DNA of 64,000 bases from an uncultured Eubacteriales bacterium (GTDB taxonomy: Bacteria > Bacillota > Clostridia > Oscillospirales > Oscillospiraceae), in NCBI GenBank assembly GCA_900544765.1, contig UQWI01000010.1, forward strand, positions 1 through 64,000. Direction: 5' to 3'. A program made the translations under genes and the position numbers. Within the stretch, counting starts at the first letter, position 1. Every line of letters begins with the position of its first letter. This document shows positions 6,068 through 21,470 of this stretch, piece by piece. Below the pieces are notes generated by a model. It made no database searches, was not told where the DNA came from, and was given only the letters and a program-made list of their open reading frames with translations.

Positions 6068-9000
6068 ATGATGCCAAAGGACGTTTACTACGGGAAGACG
6101 TTGAGAAAGAGCTTTGCCAGGAGCACCGAGATTCAGGACATGCCGAACCTGCTGGAGATTCAGAAGAAGAGCTACCAGTGGTTCCTCGACACGGGCCTGC
6201 GCGAGGTGTTTAAGGACGTTGACTCCGTCACGGACTACTCCGGCAACCTCGAGCTGAGCTTCGTCGACTACTCCATGGACGACAAGCCGAAGTATTCCAT
6301 CGAGGAGTGCAAGGCGCGCGACGCCACATATGCCGCTCCCCTCAAGGTGAGCGTCAGGCTGCGCAACCGCGAGACGGAGGAGATAAAGGAGCAGGAGATA
6401 TTCATGGGCGATTTCCCGCTCATGACACCCGGCGGCACCTTCGTCATAAACGGTGCGGAGCGCGTCATAGTCTCGCAGATAGTGCGCTCCCCCGGCGTGT
6501 ACTACGACAAAAAGACCGACAAGACCCAGATTTCCACCTACGGCACCACGGTTATCCCGTATCACGGCGCCTGGCTCGAGTATGAGACCGACGCCAACGA
6601 CATCTTCTATGTCCGCATAGATAAGAACCGCAAGCTGCCTGTGACGCTGTTCCTCAAGGCTGTGGGCCGCTACGACGCGGACAAGCCCTACACCTGGCTG
6701 ACCTGCCTGCCGGACCCCGTGGCCGGCTGCGTAACCACCGAGCAGCTCAAGCAGGTGTTCGCCGAGGACGAGCGCATAGTCACCACGCTCGACCGCGACA
6801 CCTTCGTCACGCGCGAGGACGCCCTGCTCGAGATATACCGCAAGCTCCGTCCCGGCGACCCCCCGACGGTGGAGAGCGCCGAGAGCCTCATAGACAGCCT
6901 CTTCTTCGACAAGCGCCGCTACGACCTTTTCAGCGTCGGCCGCTACAAGTTCAACAAGAAGCTCGGCCTGGCCGGACGCATCATGGGCCACCAGCTGTCC
7001 ATGCCGCTGGCCGACCCCGCCACCGGCGAGATAGTCGCCGAGGCCGGCGAGGTTGTGAGCTTTGAGCGCGCCCAGTATCTCGAGAGCTGCGGCATAACCG
7101 AGGCCTGGGTGAAGGCGCAGGACGGCAAGGAAGTCCGCGTGTTCACCAACGGCATGGTCGACATGTCGCACTTCGTCGACTTCGACCCCGCCGAGGTAGG
7201 CGTCAACGAGAAGGTCCGCTATATAATCCTCAACCAGCTCATGAGCCAGTACTCCGGCGAGAGCCTAAAGGACGCCATCCGTGAGAACCTTGACCTGCTC
7301 ATCCCGAAGCACATCATAGTCGACGACATCTACGCCTCCGTCAACTATCTCTGCTGCCTGGCCCACGGCGTGGGCACCCCCGACGATATCGACCACCTCG
7401 GCAACCGCCGCGTCAGGTGCGTCGGCGAGCTGCTGCAGAACCAGTTCCGCATCGGCTTCTCCCGTATGGAGCGCGTCATCCGCGAGCGCATGACCCTGCA
7501 GGACCTCGACATCGTCACCCCGCAGAGCCTTATAAATATCCGTCCTGTCACCGCGGCCATCAAGGAGTTCTTCGGCTCCTCGCCGCTGAGCCAGTTCATG
7601 GACCAGACCAACCCCCTGGCTGAGCTGACGCACAAGCGCCGTATGTCGGCCCTGGGCCCCGGCGGCCTGAGCCGTGAGAGGGCGAGCTTCGACGTCCGAG
7701 ACGTACACTACAGCCACTACGGCCGTCTGTGCCCGATAGAGACGCCTGAAGGCCCGAACATCGGCCTTATAAGCTACCTCGCCAGCTACGCCCGCGTGAA
7801 CGAGTACGGCTTCCTCATCACCCCGTTCCGCAAGGTGCGCAAGAGCGACTGCTTCGTCACCGACGAGGTCGAGTACATGACCGCCGACGTCGAGGACCGC
7901 TACATTGTCGCTCAGGCCACCGAGCCGCTGGACGAGAACGGCTGCCTCAAGAACAGGCGTGTCACCTGCCGCCACCGTGACGAGACTATCGAAGTCGACC
8001 GTGAGCGCGTCGACTACGTCGATATATCCCCGCGCATGATGGTCTCCATAGCCACGGCCATGATACCGTTCCTCGAGAACGACGACGCCAACCGCGCGCT
8101 GATGGGCGCGAACATGCAGCGCCAGGCCGTGCCTCTGCTGACCACCGAGGCCCCCATAGTCGCCACCGGCATCGAGCACAAGTGCGCCGTTGACTCCGGC
8201 GTCTGCATCCTCGCCGAGGACGGCGGCACCGTCGTGAGCTCCAGCGCCACCCATGTCACCGTGCGCTACGACTCAGGCGACGTGAAGGACTACAAGCTCA
8301 TAAAGTTCTCCCGCTCCAACCAGGGCACCTGCATCAACCAGAGGCCCATAGTGGGCGCCGGAGACAGGGTGGAGAAGGGCGACGTGCTCGCCGACGGACC
8401 CTCCACCAGCAACGGCGAGATAAGCCTCGGCAAGAACATCCTGGTCGGCTACATGAACTGGGAGGGCTACAACTACGAGGACGCCATCCTGCTCAACGAG
8501 CGCCTGGTCATGGAGGACACCTTCACCTCCATCCACGTCGAGGAGTTCGAGTGCAACGCCCGAGACACCAAGCTCGGCCCCGAGGAGATTACCCGCGACA
8601 TCCCCGGCGTCGGCGACGACGCGCTCAAGTACCTCGACGAGCGCGGCATAATCTCCGTCGGCGCGGAGGTCCGCAGCGGCGACATCCTCGTCGGCAAGGT
8701 CACCCCCAAGGGCGAGACCGACCTCACCGCTGAAGAGCGCCTGCTGCGCGCCATCTTCGGCGAAAAGGCCCGCGAGGTGCGCGATACCTCGCTCAAGGTA
8801 CCCCACGGCGAGAGCGGCATAGTCGTCGACGTCAAGGTGTTCACCCGCGAGAACGGCGACGAGATGAGCGCCGGCGTCAACCAGGTCGTCCGCGTGTATA
8901 TCGCGCAGAAGCGCAAGATTTCCGTCGGCGACAAAATGGCCGGCCGCCACGGCAACAAGGGCGTCGTATCCCGCATACTGCCGCGCGAGGATATGCCCTA

Positions 9001-9835
9001 CATGCCCGACGGCACCCCGCTGGACATAGTCCTGAACCCCCTGGGCGTCCCGAGCCGTATGAATATAGGACAGGTGCTCGAGGTGCACCTCGGCTACGCT
9101 GCGCAGGCCCTTGGCTGGAAGGTCGCCACCCCCATCTTCAACGGCGCCAACGAGAGCTCGATACGCGAGAGCCTCAAGCTCGCCGGGCTGCGTGAGGACG
9201 GCAAGAGCTACCTCTACGACGGCCGCACCGGCGAGAGGTTTGACAACGCCGTTACCGTCGGATACGTCTACTTCCTCAAGCTGCACCACCTGGTTGACGA
9301 TAAGATTCACGCCCGCTCCACCGGCCCCTACAGCCTGGTCACTCAGCAGCCGCTCGGCGGCAAGGCTCAGTTCGGCGGACAGCGCTTCGGCGAAATGGAG
9401 GTCTGGGCCCTCGAGGCCTACGGCGCCGCCTACACCCTGCAGGAGATACTGACCGTGAAGTCCGACGACGTCACCGGCCGCGTAAAGACCTATGAGGCCA
9501 TCGTCAAGGGCCACAACATCCCCGAGCCCGGCGTGCCCGAGAGCTTCAAGGTCCTGCTCAAGGAGCTGCAGAGCCTTTGCCTGGATGTGCGTATCCTCGA
9601 CAAGGAGGGCAACGAGATAGAGCTCAAGGACGACGACGATGACGACTTCATCCCGAACGCCAGGGACGATTACCGCGCCGACGACTCCGAGATTGAGTCC
9701 TCCGGCTACAGCATAGAGGACATGCCCGAGGACGCGGGAGTGGACGCCTACGACGGCATGGATTCCGATATGAACGACGATGACGACGAGTTCCCCGGAT
9801 TCGGCGGGGACGTGGATGATATGGAGGAGGAATAA
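6068..9835 (+). CDS. rpoB: RNA polymerase beta subunit
   Basis: A 1255-residue beta subunit, the normal size for Firmicutes. It forms part of the catalytic core of RNA polymerase together with RpoC. The rifampicin pocket is visible at about residues 506-535 ([11 protein letters not shown] then [15 protein letters not shown]), with the sensitive-type residues Asp512, His and Ser all in place, so no resistance substitution is seen there. [15 protein letters not shown] (about 957-971) marks the conserved catalytic region with the active-site lysines. The last 60 residues are an acidic tail rich in Asp and Glu. ATG 6068 follows AAGGAG by five bases; ATG 6071 is an alternative. It is transcribed with rpoC and no rplJ/rplL genes lie upstream. 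Confidence 0.98.
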   Translation: MMPKDVYYGKTLRKSFARSTEIQDMPNLLEIQKKSYQWFLDTGLREVFKDVDSVTDYSGNLELSFVDYSMDDKPKYSIEECKARDATYAAPLKVSVRLRNRETEEIKEQEIFMGDFPLMTPGGTFVINGAERVIVSQIVRSPGVYYDKKTDKTQISTYGTTVIPYHGAWLEYETDANDIFYVRIDKNRKLPVTLFLKAVGRYDADKPYTWLTCLPDPVAGCVTTEQLKQVFAEDERIVTTLDRDTFVTREDALLEIYRKLRPGDPPTVESAESLIDSLFFDKRRYDLFSVGRYKFNKKLGLAGRIMGHQLSMPLADPATGEIVAEAGEVVSFERAQYLESCGITEAWVKAQDGKEVRVFTNGMVDMSHFVDFDPAEVGVNEKVRYIILNQLMSQYSGESLKDAIRENLDLLIPKHIIVDDIYASVNYLCCLAHGVGTPDDIDHLGNRRVRCVGELLQNQFRIGFSRMERVIRERMTLQDLDIVTPQSLINIRPVTAAIKEFFGSSPLSQFMDQTNPLAELTHKRRMSALGPGGLSRERASFDVRDVHYSHYGRLCPIETPEGPNIGLISYLASYARVNEYGFLITPFRKVRKSDCFVTDEVEYMTADVEDRYIVAQATEPLDENGCLKNRRVTCRHRDETIEVDRERVDYVDISPRMMVSIATAMIPFLENDDANRALMGANMQRQAVPLLTTEAPIVATGIEHKCAVDSGVCILAEDGGTVVSSSATHVTVRYDSGDVKDYKLIKFSRSNQGTCINQRPIVGAGDRVEKGDVLADGPSTSNGEISLGKNILVGYMNWEGYNYEDAILLNERLVMEDTFTSIHVEEFECNARDTKLGPEEITRDIPGVGDDALKYLDERGIISVGAEVRSGDILVGKVTPKGETDLTAEERLLRAIFGEKAREVRDTSLKVPHGESGIVVDVKVFTRENGDEMSAGVNQVVRVYIAQKRKISVGDKMAGRHGNKGVVSRILPREDMPYMPDGTPLDIVLNPLGVPSRMNIGQVLEVHLGYAAQALGWKVATPIFNGANESSIRESLKLAGLREDGKSYLYDGRTGERFDNAVTVGYVYFLKLHHLVDDKIHARSTGPYSLVTQQPLGGKAQFGGQRFGEMEVWALEAYGAAYTLQEILTVKSDDVTGRVKTYEAIVKGHNIPEPGVPESFKVLLKELQSLCLDVRILDKEGNEIELKDDDDDDFIPNARDDYRADDSEIESSGYSIEDMPEDAGVDAYDGMDSDMNDDDDEFPGFGGDVDDMEEE

Positions 9836-9838
9836 ACT

Positions 9839-13591
<3,753 letters not shown>

Positions 13592-13598
13592 AACTTTT

Positions 13599-13632
13599 CA
13601 TCGAGGAAGGCTCCGCCTTCCTCGATGTTTTT
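13599..13632 (+). terminator. rpoBC terminator
   Basis: A 13-bp perfect stem (CATCGAGGAAGGC and complement), a three-base loop and TTTTT, starting seven bases after the rpoC stop. Confidence 0.92.
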
Positions 13633-13840
13633 CTCCCGTAAGGATGCCGGCACTGAGAGAACGGCCGTTTACATTTGAAGCCGGCGGGTATAAAGAGGCC
13701 CGAGGACACGCGCAGCGTTGTACGGCAGTTTTGCGCGATTTTGTACGAAATTGACCCTGTCTGCGAAAAACCCGGACGCAACTTAACATAATTGTAACAC
13801 TCTCGCGCTTTTGCGCTTAACATTTGGCCGGTATTATATT

Positions 13841-13920
13841 ACCTGCAAGCAAATTTCTTCATTTTCATTACTCCCCCTTCTTTCTTGACCGCGCGGTTTG
13901 AGCGCGGTCAAGTCTTTTTC
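13841..13920 (+). ncRNA. Candidate small RNA with C/U-rich segment and terminator
   Basis: A second terminator (13884-13920, CTTGACCGCGC stem, then TCTTTTT) lies 250 bases beyond the rpoC terminator with no gene before it. Possible promoter elements are TTGCGC (13811) and TATTATATT (13832-13840). The about 80-nt product would carry ACTCCCCCTTCTTTC, which is complementary to strong Shine-Dalgarno sequences. The rest of 13633-13830 shows no coding sequence. Confidence 0.3.
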
Positions 13921-14004
13921 TGCCATTTGCCCTCCGCTCTGCGCCTGCGCCCCAGACGGGCGGAGGTGCGCGCTGAAAACTACACTATATTTAAAAAATA
14001 ACTG

Positions 14005-14033
14005 TTGCAAAGGCGCTGCATGTATGGTAAAAT
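14005..14033 (+). promoter_or_regulatory. rimP-nusA-infB operon promoter
   Basis: TTGCAA (14005-14010), a 17-base spacer and TAAAAT (14028-14033), giving a start near 14040 and a leader of about 90 nt. Confidence 0.7.
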
Positions 14034-14062
14034 ACTTGCGTATGTAGGCATGTGAGGTTTTC

Positions 14063-14089
14063 GAGTGGGTTCATCCCACTCTTCTTTTT
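14063..14089 (+). terminator. Attenuator-like terminator in the rimP leader
   Basis: GAGTGGG, a five-base loop, CCCACTC and then TTCTTTTT, between the promoter and rimP. A short terminator in this position fits attenuation of the nusA operon; in Bacillus subtilis the nusA operon leader carries a NusA-responsive terminator. The regulatory role here is inferred. Confidence 0.7.
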
Positions 14090-14131
14090 GGAGAAATTTC
14101 ATTTGTCAGAATATGGTTATATGGAGGAAAT

Positions 14132-14590
14132 ATGAGCAAGGTGACTGAGCGTGTGCTGGCTCTGGCGGAGCCGGCGGCGGCGCAGTGCGGCTGCGAGATC
14201 TGGGACGTGGAGTACGTCCGCGAGGCCGGAGCCTGGTATCTGCGCGTGTACATTGACAAGCCCGGCGGCGTGTCCATAGACGACTGTGAGGCAGTCTCAC
14301 GCACGCTCGACCCGATACTCGACGAATATGACCCTATACCCACGAGCTACATCTTCGAGGTCTCCTCGGCAGGAGCGGAGAGGGCGCTCAAGCGCCCCGG
14401 CGACTTTGAGCGCTTTACAGGCGAGCAGGTCGAGGTGCGCCACTACCAGCCGGTGGAAGGCGCGAAGAGCCATGTGGGCACGCTGGTCTCCCGCACGGAG
14501 GACGGGACGGTCACGATAGATTGCTCGGGCAGGCAGATGGCTTTCCCGAGCGCGCAGGTGGCACAGGTCAGGCTGCGCATGACGATATAA
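14132..14590 (+). CDS. rimP: Ribosome maturation factor RimP
   Basis: A 152-residue protein with the RimP N-domain pattern (CGCEIWDVEYVREAGAWYLR, residues about 24-43, then IDKPGGVSIDDCEAVSR) and a C-terminal Sm-like domain (GTLVSRTEDGTVTIDC). RimP binds free 30S subunits and is needed for late 16S rRNA folding. The ATG follows TGGAGGAAAT. It is the first gene of the long operon running to ribF, as in most Firmicutes where ylxS/rimP precedes nusA. Confidence 0.95.
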   Translation: MSKVTERVLALAEPAAAQCGCEIWDVEYVREAGAWYLRVYIDKPGGVSIDDCEAVSRTLDPILDEYDPIPTSYIFEVSSAGAERALKRPGDFERFTGEQVEVRHYQPVEGAKSHVGTLVSRTEDGTVTIDCSGRQMAFPSAQVAQVRLRMTI

Positions 14591-14606
14591 TACGGAGGCA
14601 GGTACA

Positions 14607-15659
14607 ATGAACGCAGAATTTTTCGCCGCTATTGAGGACATAGAGAAGGAAAAAGGCATCCCCCGCGAATACATGTACGAGAAGATACAGCAGGCGCTTG
14701 TTGCGGCCTTCCGCCGCGACAACCCCGACTACGGTGACAACATAGAGGTCATAGTCGACGAGGACAAGAAGCGCATGGAGCTGGTCGTACACAAGACTGT
14801 TGTCGAGGAGGTCGGCGACGGCGACCCGACGATGCTCATTGACCTTGAGAGTGCGAAGAAGATATCCAAGAAGGCCGCCCCCGGCGACGTGCTGGCCATC
14901 CCTGTCGAGACCAAGAAGTTCGGACGCATCGCCGCCCAGGCTGCGAAGCAGGTCATAATCCAGGGCATACGCGAGCACGAGCGCGGCATGGTGTACAACG
15001 AGTTCACCAATCGCGCTCACGAGGTGCTCACCGGCGAGGTGTCCCGCATAGACCCGCGCACCGGGGCCGCCTATCTGCGCCTCGTCTCCAACAGCGAATA
15101 CACCGACGCCCTGCTCGCCGCCAAAGAGCAGATGCGCACCGAGGAGCTCGTCGAGGGCTCCCGCATAAAGGTCTACGTCCTTGAGGTGCGCCGCGGCGCG
15201 CGCGGAGTGCAGGTCCTGGTGTCCAGGACGCATCCCGGCCTTGTCAGGCGCCTCTTCGAGATGGAGGTACCCGAGATATTTGACGGTACGGTGGAGATTA
15301 AGTCCATCGCCCGCGAGGCCGGTTCCCGAACCAAAATGGCCGTCTGGAGCGCCGACCCCGACATCGACGCCATCGGCGCCTGCGTCGGACCGCGCGGCGG
15401 CCGTGTCGCCGCAATAGTCGACGAGCTGCGCGGCGAGAAGATAGACATAGTCAACTACAGCGAGTCGCCTGAGAGCTATATTGCCAATGCGCTCGCCCCG
15501 GCCGAGGTCATAGACGTCGCCATGCTCGAGGACGAGCACAGCTGCCGCGTGACCGTACCGGAGAGCCAGCTGTCCCTCGCCATAGGCAAAGAGGGCCAGA
15601 ACGCCAGGCTCGCCGCCAAGCTGACCGGGTTCAAGATAGACATCAAGGCCGAGGGCTGA
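14607..15659 (+). CDS. nusA: Transcription termination/antitermination factor NusA
   Basis: A 350-residue NusA. The N-terminal RNA-polymerase-binding domain (about 1-130) is followed by an S1 domain (about 133-200), KH1 (about 230-280, with VGPRGGRVAAIVDELRGEKI) and KH2 (to the end, with AIGKEGQNARLAAKLTG). It lacks the C-terminal acidic repeats of proteobacterial NusA, as usual for Firmicutes. NusA promotes pausing and intrinsic termination, so it may act on the hairpin in its own operon leader. It lies 16 bases after rimP. Confidence 0.96.
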   Translation: MNAEFFAAIEDIEKEKGIPREYMYEKIQQALVAAFRRDNPDYGDNIEVIVDEDKKRMELVVHKTVVEEVGDGDPTMLIDLESAKKISKKAAPGDVLAIPVETKKFGRIAAQAAKQVIIQGIREHERGMVYNEFTNRAHEVLTGEVSRIDPRTGAAYLRLVSNSEYTDALLAAKEQMRTEELVEGSRIKVYVLEVRRGARGVQVLVSRTHPGLVRRLFEMEVPEIFDGTVEIKSIAREAGSRTKMAVWSADPDIDAIGACVGPRGGRVAAIVDELRGEKIDIVNYSESPESYIANALAPAEVIDVAMLEDEHSCRVTVPESQLSLAIGKEGQNARLAAKLTGFKIDIKAEG

Positions 15660-15696
15660 AGCGAACAGTCCTATCTGAGAGCGGAAGGAGGCTGCC

Positions 15697-15966
15697 ATGC
15701 CCAAGAAAATACCGATGCGGCAATGCCTGGGATGCCGTGAGATGAAGCCGAAGCCCGAGCTGCTGCGTGTAGTGCGCTCGCCGGAGGGTGAAATCTCGCT
15801 CGATACCAGGGGTAAAAAGCCGGGGCGGGGCGCCTATATCTGCCCGAACAGCGAATGCCTGCGCCGGGCGGTAAAGTCCCGCGCGCTGGACAGGGCGCTT
15901 GATACTAAAATACCCGACGAGGTCATGGAGCGTCTCGCCGAGGCTATGGAGTCCGGGGATGGCTGA
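15697..15966 (+). CDS. ylxR: YlxR family RNA-binding protein (DUF448)
   Basis: An 89-residue basic protein with the DUF448 signature: MRQCLGCREMKPKPELLRVV at residues about 7-26 and the GRGAYICPNSECLRRAVK segment. It is found between nusA and the L7Ae-like gene in most Firmicutes; the fold suggests RNA binding, and a nucleoid-associated or RNase P-related role has been discussed for homologs. A GGAGG ribosome site lies before the ATG. Its last eight bases overlap ylxQ. Confidence 0.92.
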   Translation: MPKKIPMRQCLGCREMKPKPELLRVVRSPEGEISLDTRGKKPGRGAYICPNSECLRRAVKSRALDRALDTKIPDEVMERLAEAMESGDG

Positions 15967-16370
15967 CCGGGCGCTGAATTATCTCGGACTGATGCGCAAG
16001 GCCGGGAAGCTGGAGATAGGCGAGACCGCCACCGGCTTCGCTGTCAAGGACGGGAAGGCACGCATAGTGTGCGTGGCCGCCGACGCATCTGACAACGCTG
16101 TGCACCGTGCCAAGGGCTATTTAAACGGGCGGCGGGCACTATACGTTACGCTTCCGTACACGAAAGAAGAGCTGTCCCACGCATTGGGAAAGAGCGGCTG
16201 CTCCATGGCCGCTTGTACGGATTTCGGGCTGGCCAGCGCGTTTTTAAAGGCTCTGGCGGAAGATGCCCCTGAGAAATACGGCGCTCTCTCCGAGGAGATG
16301 ACGCGCCGCAGCGACAAAGCCGCTTACCGCAAGGCCAGAGGGCCAAAAAGGAAACCGGGGAGGGAACTTA

Positions 16371-16378
<8 letters not shown>
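15959..16378 (+). CDS. ylxQ: YlxQ, L7Ae-family ribosomal/k-turn-binding protein
   Basis: A 139-residue protein starting at ATG 15959 inside the end of ylxR. The N-terminal 100 residues match the L7Ae/L30e/YlxQ fold ([21 protein letters not shown], then [11 protein letters not shown]) that binds kink-turn RNA. The family is normally about 100 residues; here a 40-residue charged tail rich in Arg and Lys is added. Overlaps with the neighbours on both sides (eight bases each) suggest tight translational coupling from ylxR to infB. Confidence 0.9.
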
Positions 16379-18752
<2,374 letters not shown>

Positions 18753-18763
18753 AGACTCCGGCC

Positions 18764-18927
18764 GAAAATGGCTCGACGCCATTTTCGTGCCAATTAAGGT
18801 CCCCCGGCGCATTGCGCCGATGATGACCGGCACTTCGCTCAGCGCACTCTTACCAGTCTGAGGACTGGTAAGAGCACGTTCTCTCCGCGAGAAGTATTTT
18901 TGGCGAGGCTAAGCCCCGCCAAAAATA
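18764..18927 (+). repeat. Four consecutive stem-loops after infB
   Basis: Hairpins at 18764-18786 (GAAAATGGC stem), 18806-18818 (GGCGC stem), 18847-18874 (perfect 12-bp CTCTTACCAGTC stem) and 18895-18927 (16-bp near-perfect stem starting TATTTTTGGCG). None ends in a clear plus-strand T-tract. They fill the 213-base gap in the middle of the operon and may set mRNA stability or processing between infB and rbfA. Confidence 0.55.
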
Positions 18928-18965
18928 GATTGCAATAAGCGCGCGTTAAACGTGGAGGCAATATT

Positions 18966-19280
18966 ATGACAGGGGAAGAACTCGTGGGGTTTATAATAGT
19001 CCTGGTTACCGCAATTCCACTCATCATAATCTCCATCGTGCTTATGACGGGGCGCGGAGGCGACTTTGTTGCGGGCCTCAACACCATGAAGCACGCCGAA
19101 AGGGAGAAGTACGACGAAAAGGCCATATGTAAGTGCGTGGGCCGGTTTACGCTGCCTGCCGGGCTGCTGATGCCGACTATCGTGTTCGGAGGCGCGTTCG
19201 CGGTGATATTTATAGCATACACCGTAATAGGCTCGGTCGTGGTGCTTGTTAGGCTTAATACGGATAAATTCAAGCGTTAA
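18966..19280 (+). CDS. DUF3784 family membrane protein
   Basis: A 104-residue protein with two hydrophobic helices: residues about 6-27 (LVGFIIVLVTAIPLIIISIV) and about 64-95. Between them is the DUF3784-type cytoplasmic loop (GLNTMKHAEREKYDEKAICK). The function of DUF3784 is unknown. Its place between infB and rbfA is not standard, as these two are usually adjacent. A GGAGG site precedes the ATG. It is likely co-transcribed with rbfA, which starts 21 bases after its stop, though it could have a separate promoter within the hairpin gap. Confidence 0.75.
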   Translation: MTGEELVGFIIVLVTAIPLIIISIVLMTGRGGDFVAGLNTMKHAEREKYDEKAICKCVGRFTLPAGLLMPTIVFGGAFAVIFIAYTVIGSVVVLVRLNTDKFKR

Positions 19281-19301
19281 ATACTTTTAAGAGGTAATTA
19301 T

Positions 19302-19676
19302 ATGGCAAATTCCACTAGGATGGGCCGCATAAACGACGATATACAGCTCGCGCTCAGCTCTCTGCTGCGCTCCGTGAAGGACCCGCGTGTGCAGCAGGGA
19401 CTGATAAGCGTCACCCGCGTGGAGACGACGGGAGATCTGCGCTACGCCAAGGTCTGGCTCAGCGTGCTCGGCGAGCTGAACGAGAAGGAGTTCAAGCGCG
19501 GGCTCAAGAGCTGCGGCCCCTGGCTCCGCCATGAGCTCGGCGAGAGGCTCAGCCTCCGCTACACGCCGGAACTCGTGTTCGAGCTCGACCACTCAATCGA
19601 ATACGGCGCGAAGATAAGCCGCATGATAGAGGAAATTGAGGAAACCGAAAAACATGACGAATCTGACAGCGAGTGA
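19302..19676 (+). CDS. rbfA: 30S ribosome-binding factor RbfA
   Basis: A 124-residue protein with the RbfA start (RMGRINDDIQLALSSLLRSV) and the conserved KDPR followed by VTRVETTGDLRYAKVWLSVL. It has a type II KH fold that binds 30S precursors near the 16S helix 1 region and is needed for maturation and cold growth. The acidic C-terminal tail overlaps the start of nrnA. The ribosome site is GAGGTAAT. Confidence 0.95.
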   Translation: MANSTRMGRINDDIQLALSSLLRSVKDPRVQQGLISVTRVETTGDLRYAKVWLSVLGELNEKEFKRGLKSCGPWLRHELGERLSLRYTPELVFELDHSIEYGAKISRMIEEIEETEKHDESDSE

Positions 19677-20601
19677 GTGCGCCGCCTGGCTGGGCGAGCA
19701 CGACGACTACATTATAATGAGCCACCGCCGCCCGGACGGGGACACCCTCTGCTCCGGCGCGGCTCTCTGCTCGGCGCTCCGCAGGGCTGGGAAGCGCGCT
19801 TGGTGCTTCTACAATCCGGAGACGACCGACACCTACAGGCCCTTCGTGGCACCGTATCTGGCGCCGGAAGGGCTTTCGCCGTCTACGCTTGTGACCGTAG
19901 ATGTGGCGAGCGAGGGCCTGTTCCCGGCGGGAATCTCCACGCCGGTACCGCTGGCCATAGACCACCACCCGTCAAACAGCCGCTTCGCCGAAAACCTCTG
20001 CCTGGCCGCCGAGCGCTCGAGCTGCGGCGAGCTGGTCATGGAGATTATCAAGGCCCTGTGCGGCTCTATGACTGCCGGGGAGGCAAACCTGCTCTACGCC
20101 GCCGTGAGCACCGACACCGGCTGCTTCCAGTACTCCAACACCAACGCCGCTACGCTCCGCGCCGCTGCCGAGCTGGTGGAGTGCGGCGCGGAAAACAGCG
20201 CGCTGAACACCCTGCTCTTCCGCACCATGAGCCGCGCGCGCATGGCCCTTGAGGGCAGAATGCTCACCGGTATGCGTTACTTCAAGGACGGCAGGATTAG
20301 CGTAAATATAGTCACTCAGGCCATGCTCGACGAGTGCGGTGCGGACGAGAACGACTGCGACGACCTGGCCGGTATCGCCGGCAAGGCCAAGGGCAGCCTG
20401 ATTAGCCTCACTATACGCGAGGTCGCCGAGGGCAGCAAGGTTTCCGCCCGCAGCAAGCCCGGCATCAACGTCTCAGATGTCTGCGCCGTATATGGCGGCG
20501 GCGGGCACGCAATGGCGGCCGGGGTAACTCTGAACTGCGGCGTGGAAGAGGCACTGGAGCTCATGCTCCGAGCGATAGACGAGAAATGCCCGGAACTGTA
20601 A
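19654..20601 (+). CDS. nrnA: DHH/DHHA1 phosphoesterase, NrnA-type oligoribonuclease
   Basis: A 315-residue protein with DHH-family metal motifs: SHRRPDGDTLCSG (about residues 24-36), VTVDVAS (about 80-86), IDHHPSN (about 103-109) and DTGCFQYSN (about 155-163). The C-terminal DHHA1 domain ends with GGGGHAMAAGV. NrnA homologs degrade 2-5 nt RNA fragments and dephosphorylate pAp; some also cleave pGpG or pApA. ATG 19654 lies inside rbfA. A frame also opens at a TTG (19636) with poorer ribosome-site spacing. It overlaps truB by 16 bases. Confidence 0.92.
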   Translation: MTNLTASECAAWLGEHDDYIIMSHRRPDGDTLCSGAALCSALRRAGKRAWCFYNPETTDTYRPFVAPYLAPEGLSPSTLVTVDVASEGLFPAGISTPVPLAIDHHPSNSRFAENLCLAAERSSCGELVMEIIKALCGSMTAGEANLLYAAVSTDTGCFQYSNTNAATLRAAAELVECGAENSALNTLLFRTMSRARMALEGRMLTGMRYFKDGRISVNIVTQAMLDECGADENDCDDLAGIAGKAKGSLISLTIREVAEGSKVSARSKPGINVSDVCAVYGGGGHAMAAGVTLNCGVEEALELMLRAIDEKCPEL

Positions 20602-21467
20602 GCGGACTGCTGATAGTGGACAAGCCCGCCGGATGGACAAGCCACGACGTGGTGGGTAAGGTCCGCCGCCTTGCGGGCATGCGCCGTGTGGGCCATGCGG
20701 GTACGCTCGACCCGATGGCGACCGGCGTCCTCGTCGTCCTGCTGGGACGCGCCACCCGCGCCGCCGAGTACGCCGAGGCCCAGGTCAAGGGCTACAGCGC
20801 GCACATCCGCTTCGGCGTTACCACGGACACCCTCGACACAGAGGGCAATGTCACAAGCGCGAGCGGCGTTGTGCCGGGGCGAGAAGAGATAGAGGCCGTG
20901 CTGCCTCGCTTCCGCGGTCAGATTGAGCAGATACCGCCCATGTACAGCGCCATCAAAATCGGCGGACGCAAGCTCTACGACATCGCGCGCGCGGGCGGAG
21001 AGGTGGAGCGGAAGGCGAGACAGGTTAACATAACACGCCTGGAATTGGGCGATAGCCTGTCGGGCGGGGACTATGAGCTTGCCGTCGAGTGCTCCAAGGG
21101 CACATATATACGCTCGCTGTGCGCGGACATAGGCGAAGCGCTCGGCTGCGGGGCCTGCATGTCGGCACTCCGGCGCACATACTCAGGGGACTTCCGCGCC
21201 GAGGACGCGCTGACGCTCGAAGAGATAGAGCGGCGAGGCGTACAGGAGTGCCTGCTGTCCGTGGATTCGCTCTTCGCCGGACGGCCGGAGCTGAGGCTGT
21301 GGAGCGATAGGGCGGAGCGCGCCGTGCGCAACGGCACATCTGTCACCTCGCCGGAGGGAACGCCGGAGGGTGAGACGCGCGTCTACTCCGTAAACGGCGA
21401 GTTTCTGATGCTCGGCGAGGTTAGAGGCGGCGTTTTACACACGATAAAGAGTTTTTTTGAGGTTTGA
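20586..21467 (+). CDS. truB: tRNA pseudouridine-55 synthase TruB
   Basis: A 293-residue protein with the TruB motif VGHAGTLDPMATGVL (about residues 37-51), which contains the catalytic aspartate, and the KGYSAHIRFGVTTDTLD segment next to it. It also has a C-terminal PUA-like region (about 230-290). It makes the universal pseudouridine 55 in the T-loop of elongator tRNAs. The ATG lies in the last codons of nrnA. Confidence 0.96.
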   Translation: MPGTVSGLLIVDKPAGWTSHDVVGKVRRLAGMRRVGHAGTLDPMATGVLVVLLGRATRAAEYAEAQVKGYSAHIRFGVTTDTLDTEGNVTSASGVVPGREEIEAVLPRFRGQIEQIPPMYSAIKIGGRKLYDIARAGGEVERKARQVNITRLELGDSLSGGDYELAVECSKGTYIRSLCADIGEALGCGACMSALRRTYSGDFRAEDALTLEEIERRGVQECLLSVDSLFAGRPELRLWSDRAERAVRNGTSVTSPEGTPEGETRVYSVNGEFLMLGEVRGGVLHTIKSFFEV

Positions 21468-21470
21468 ACT

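Noticed and set aside
7577..7660. Rifampicin-resistance substitution in rpoB
   Set aside because: The key Asp, His and Ser positions of the pocket all have the sensitive-type residue.
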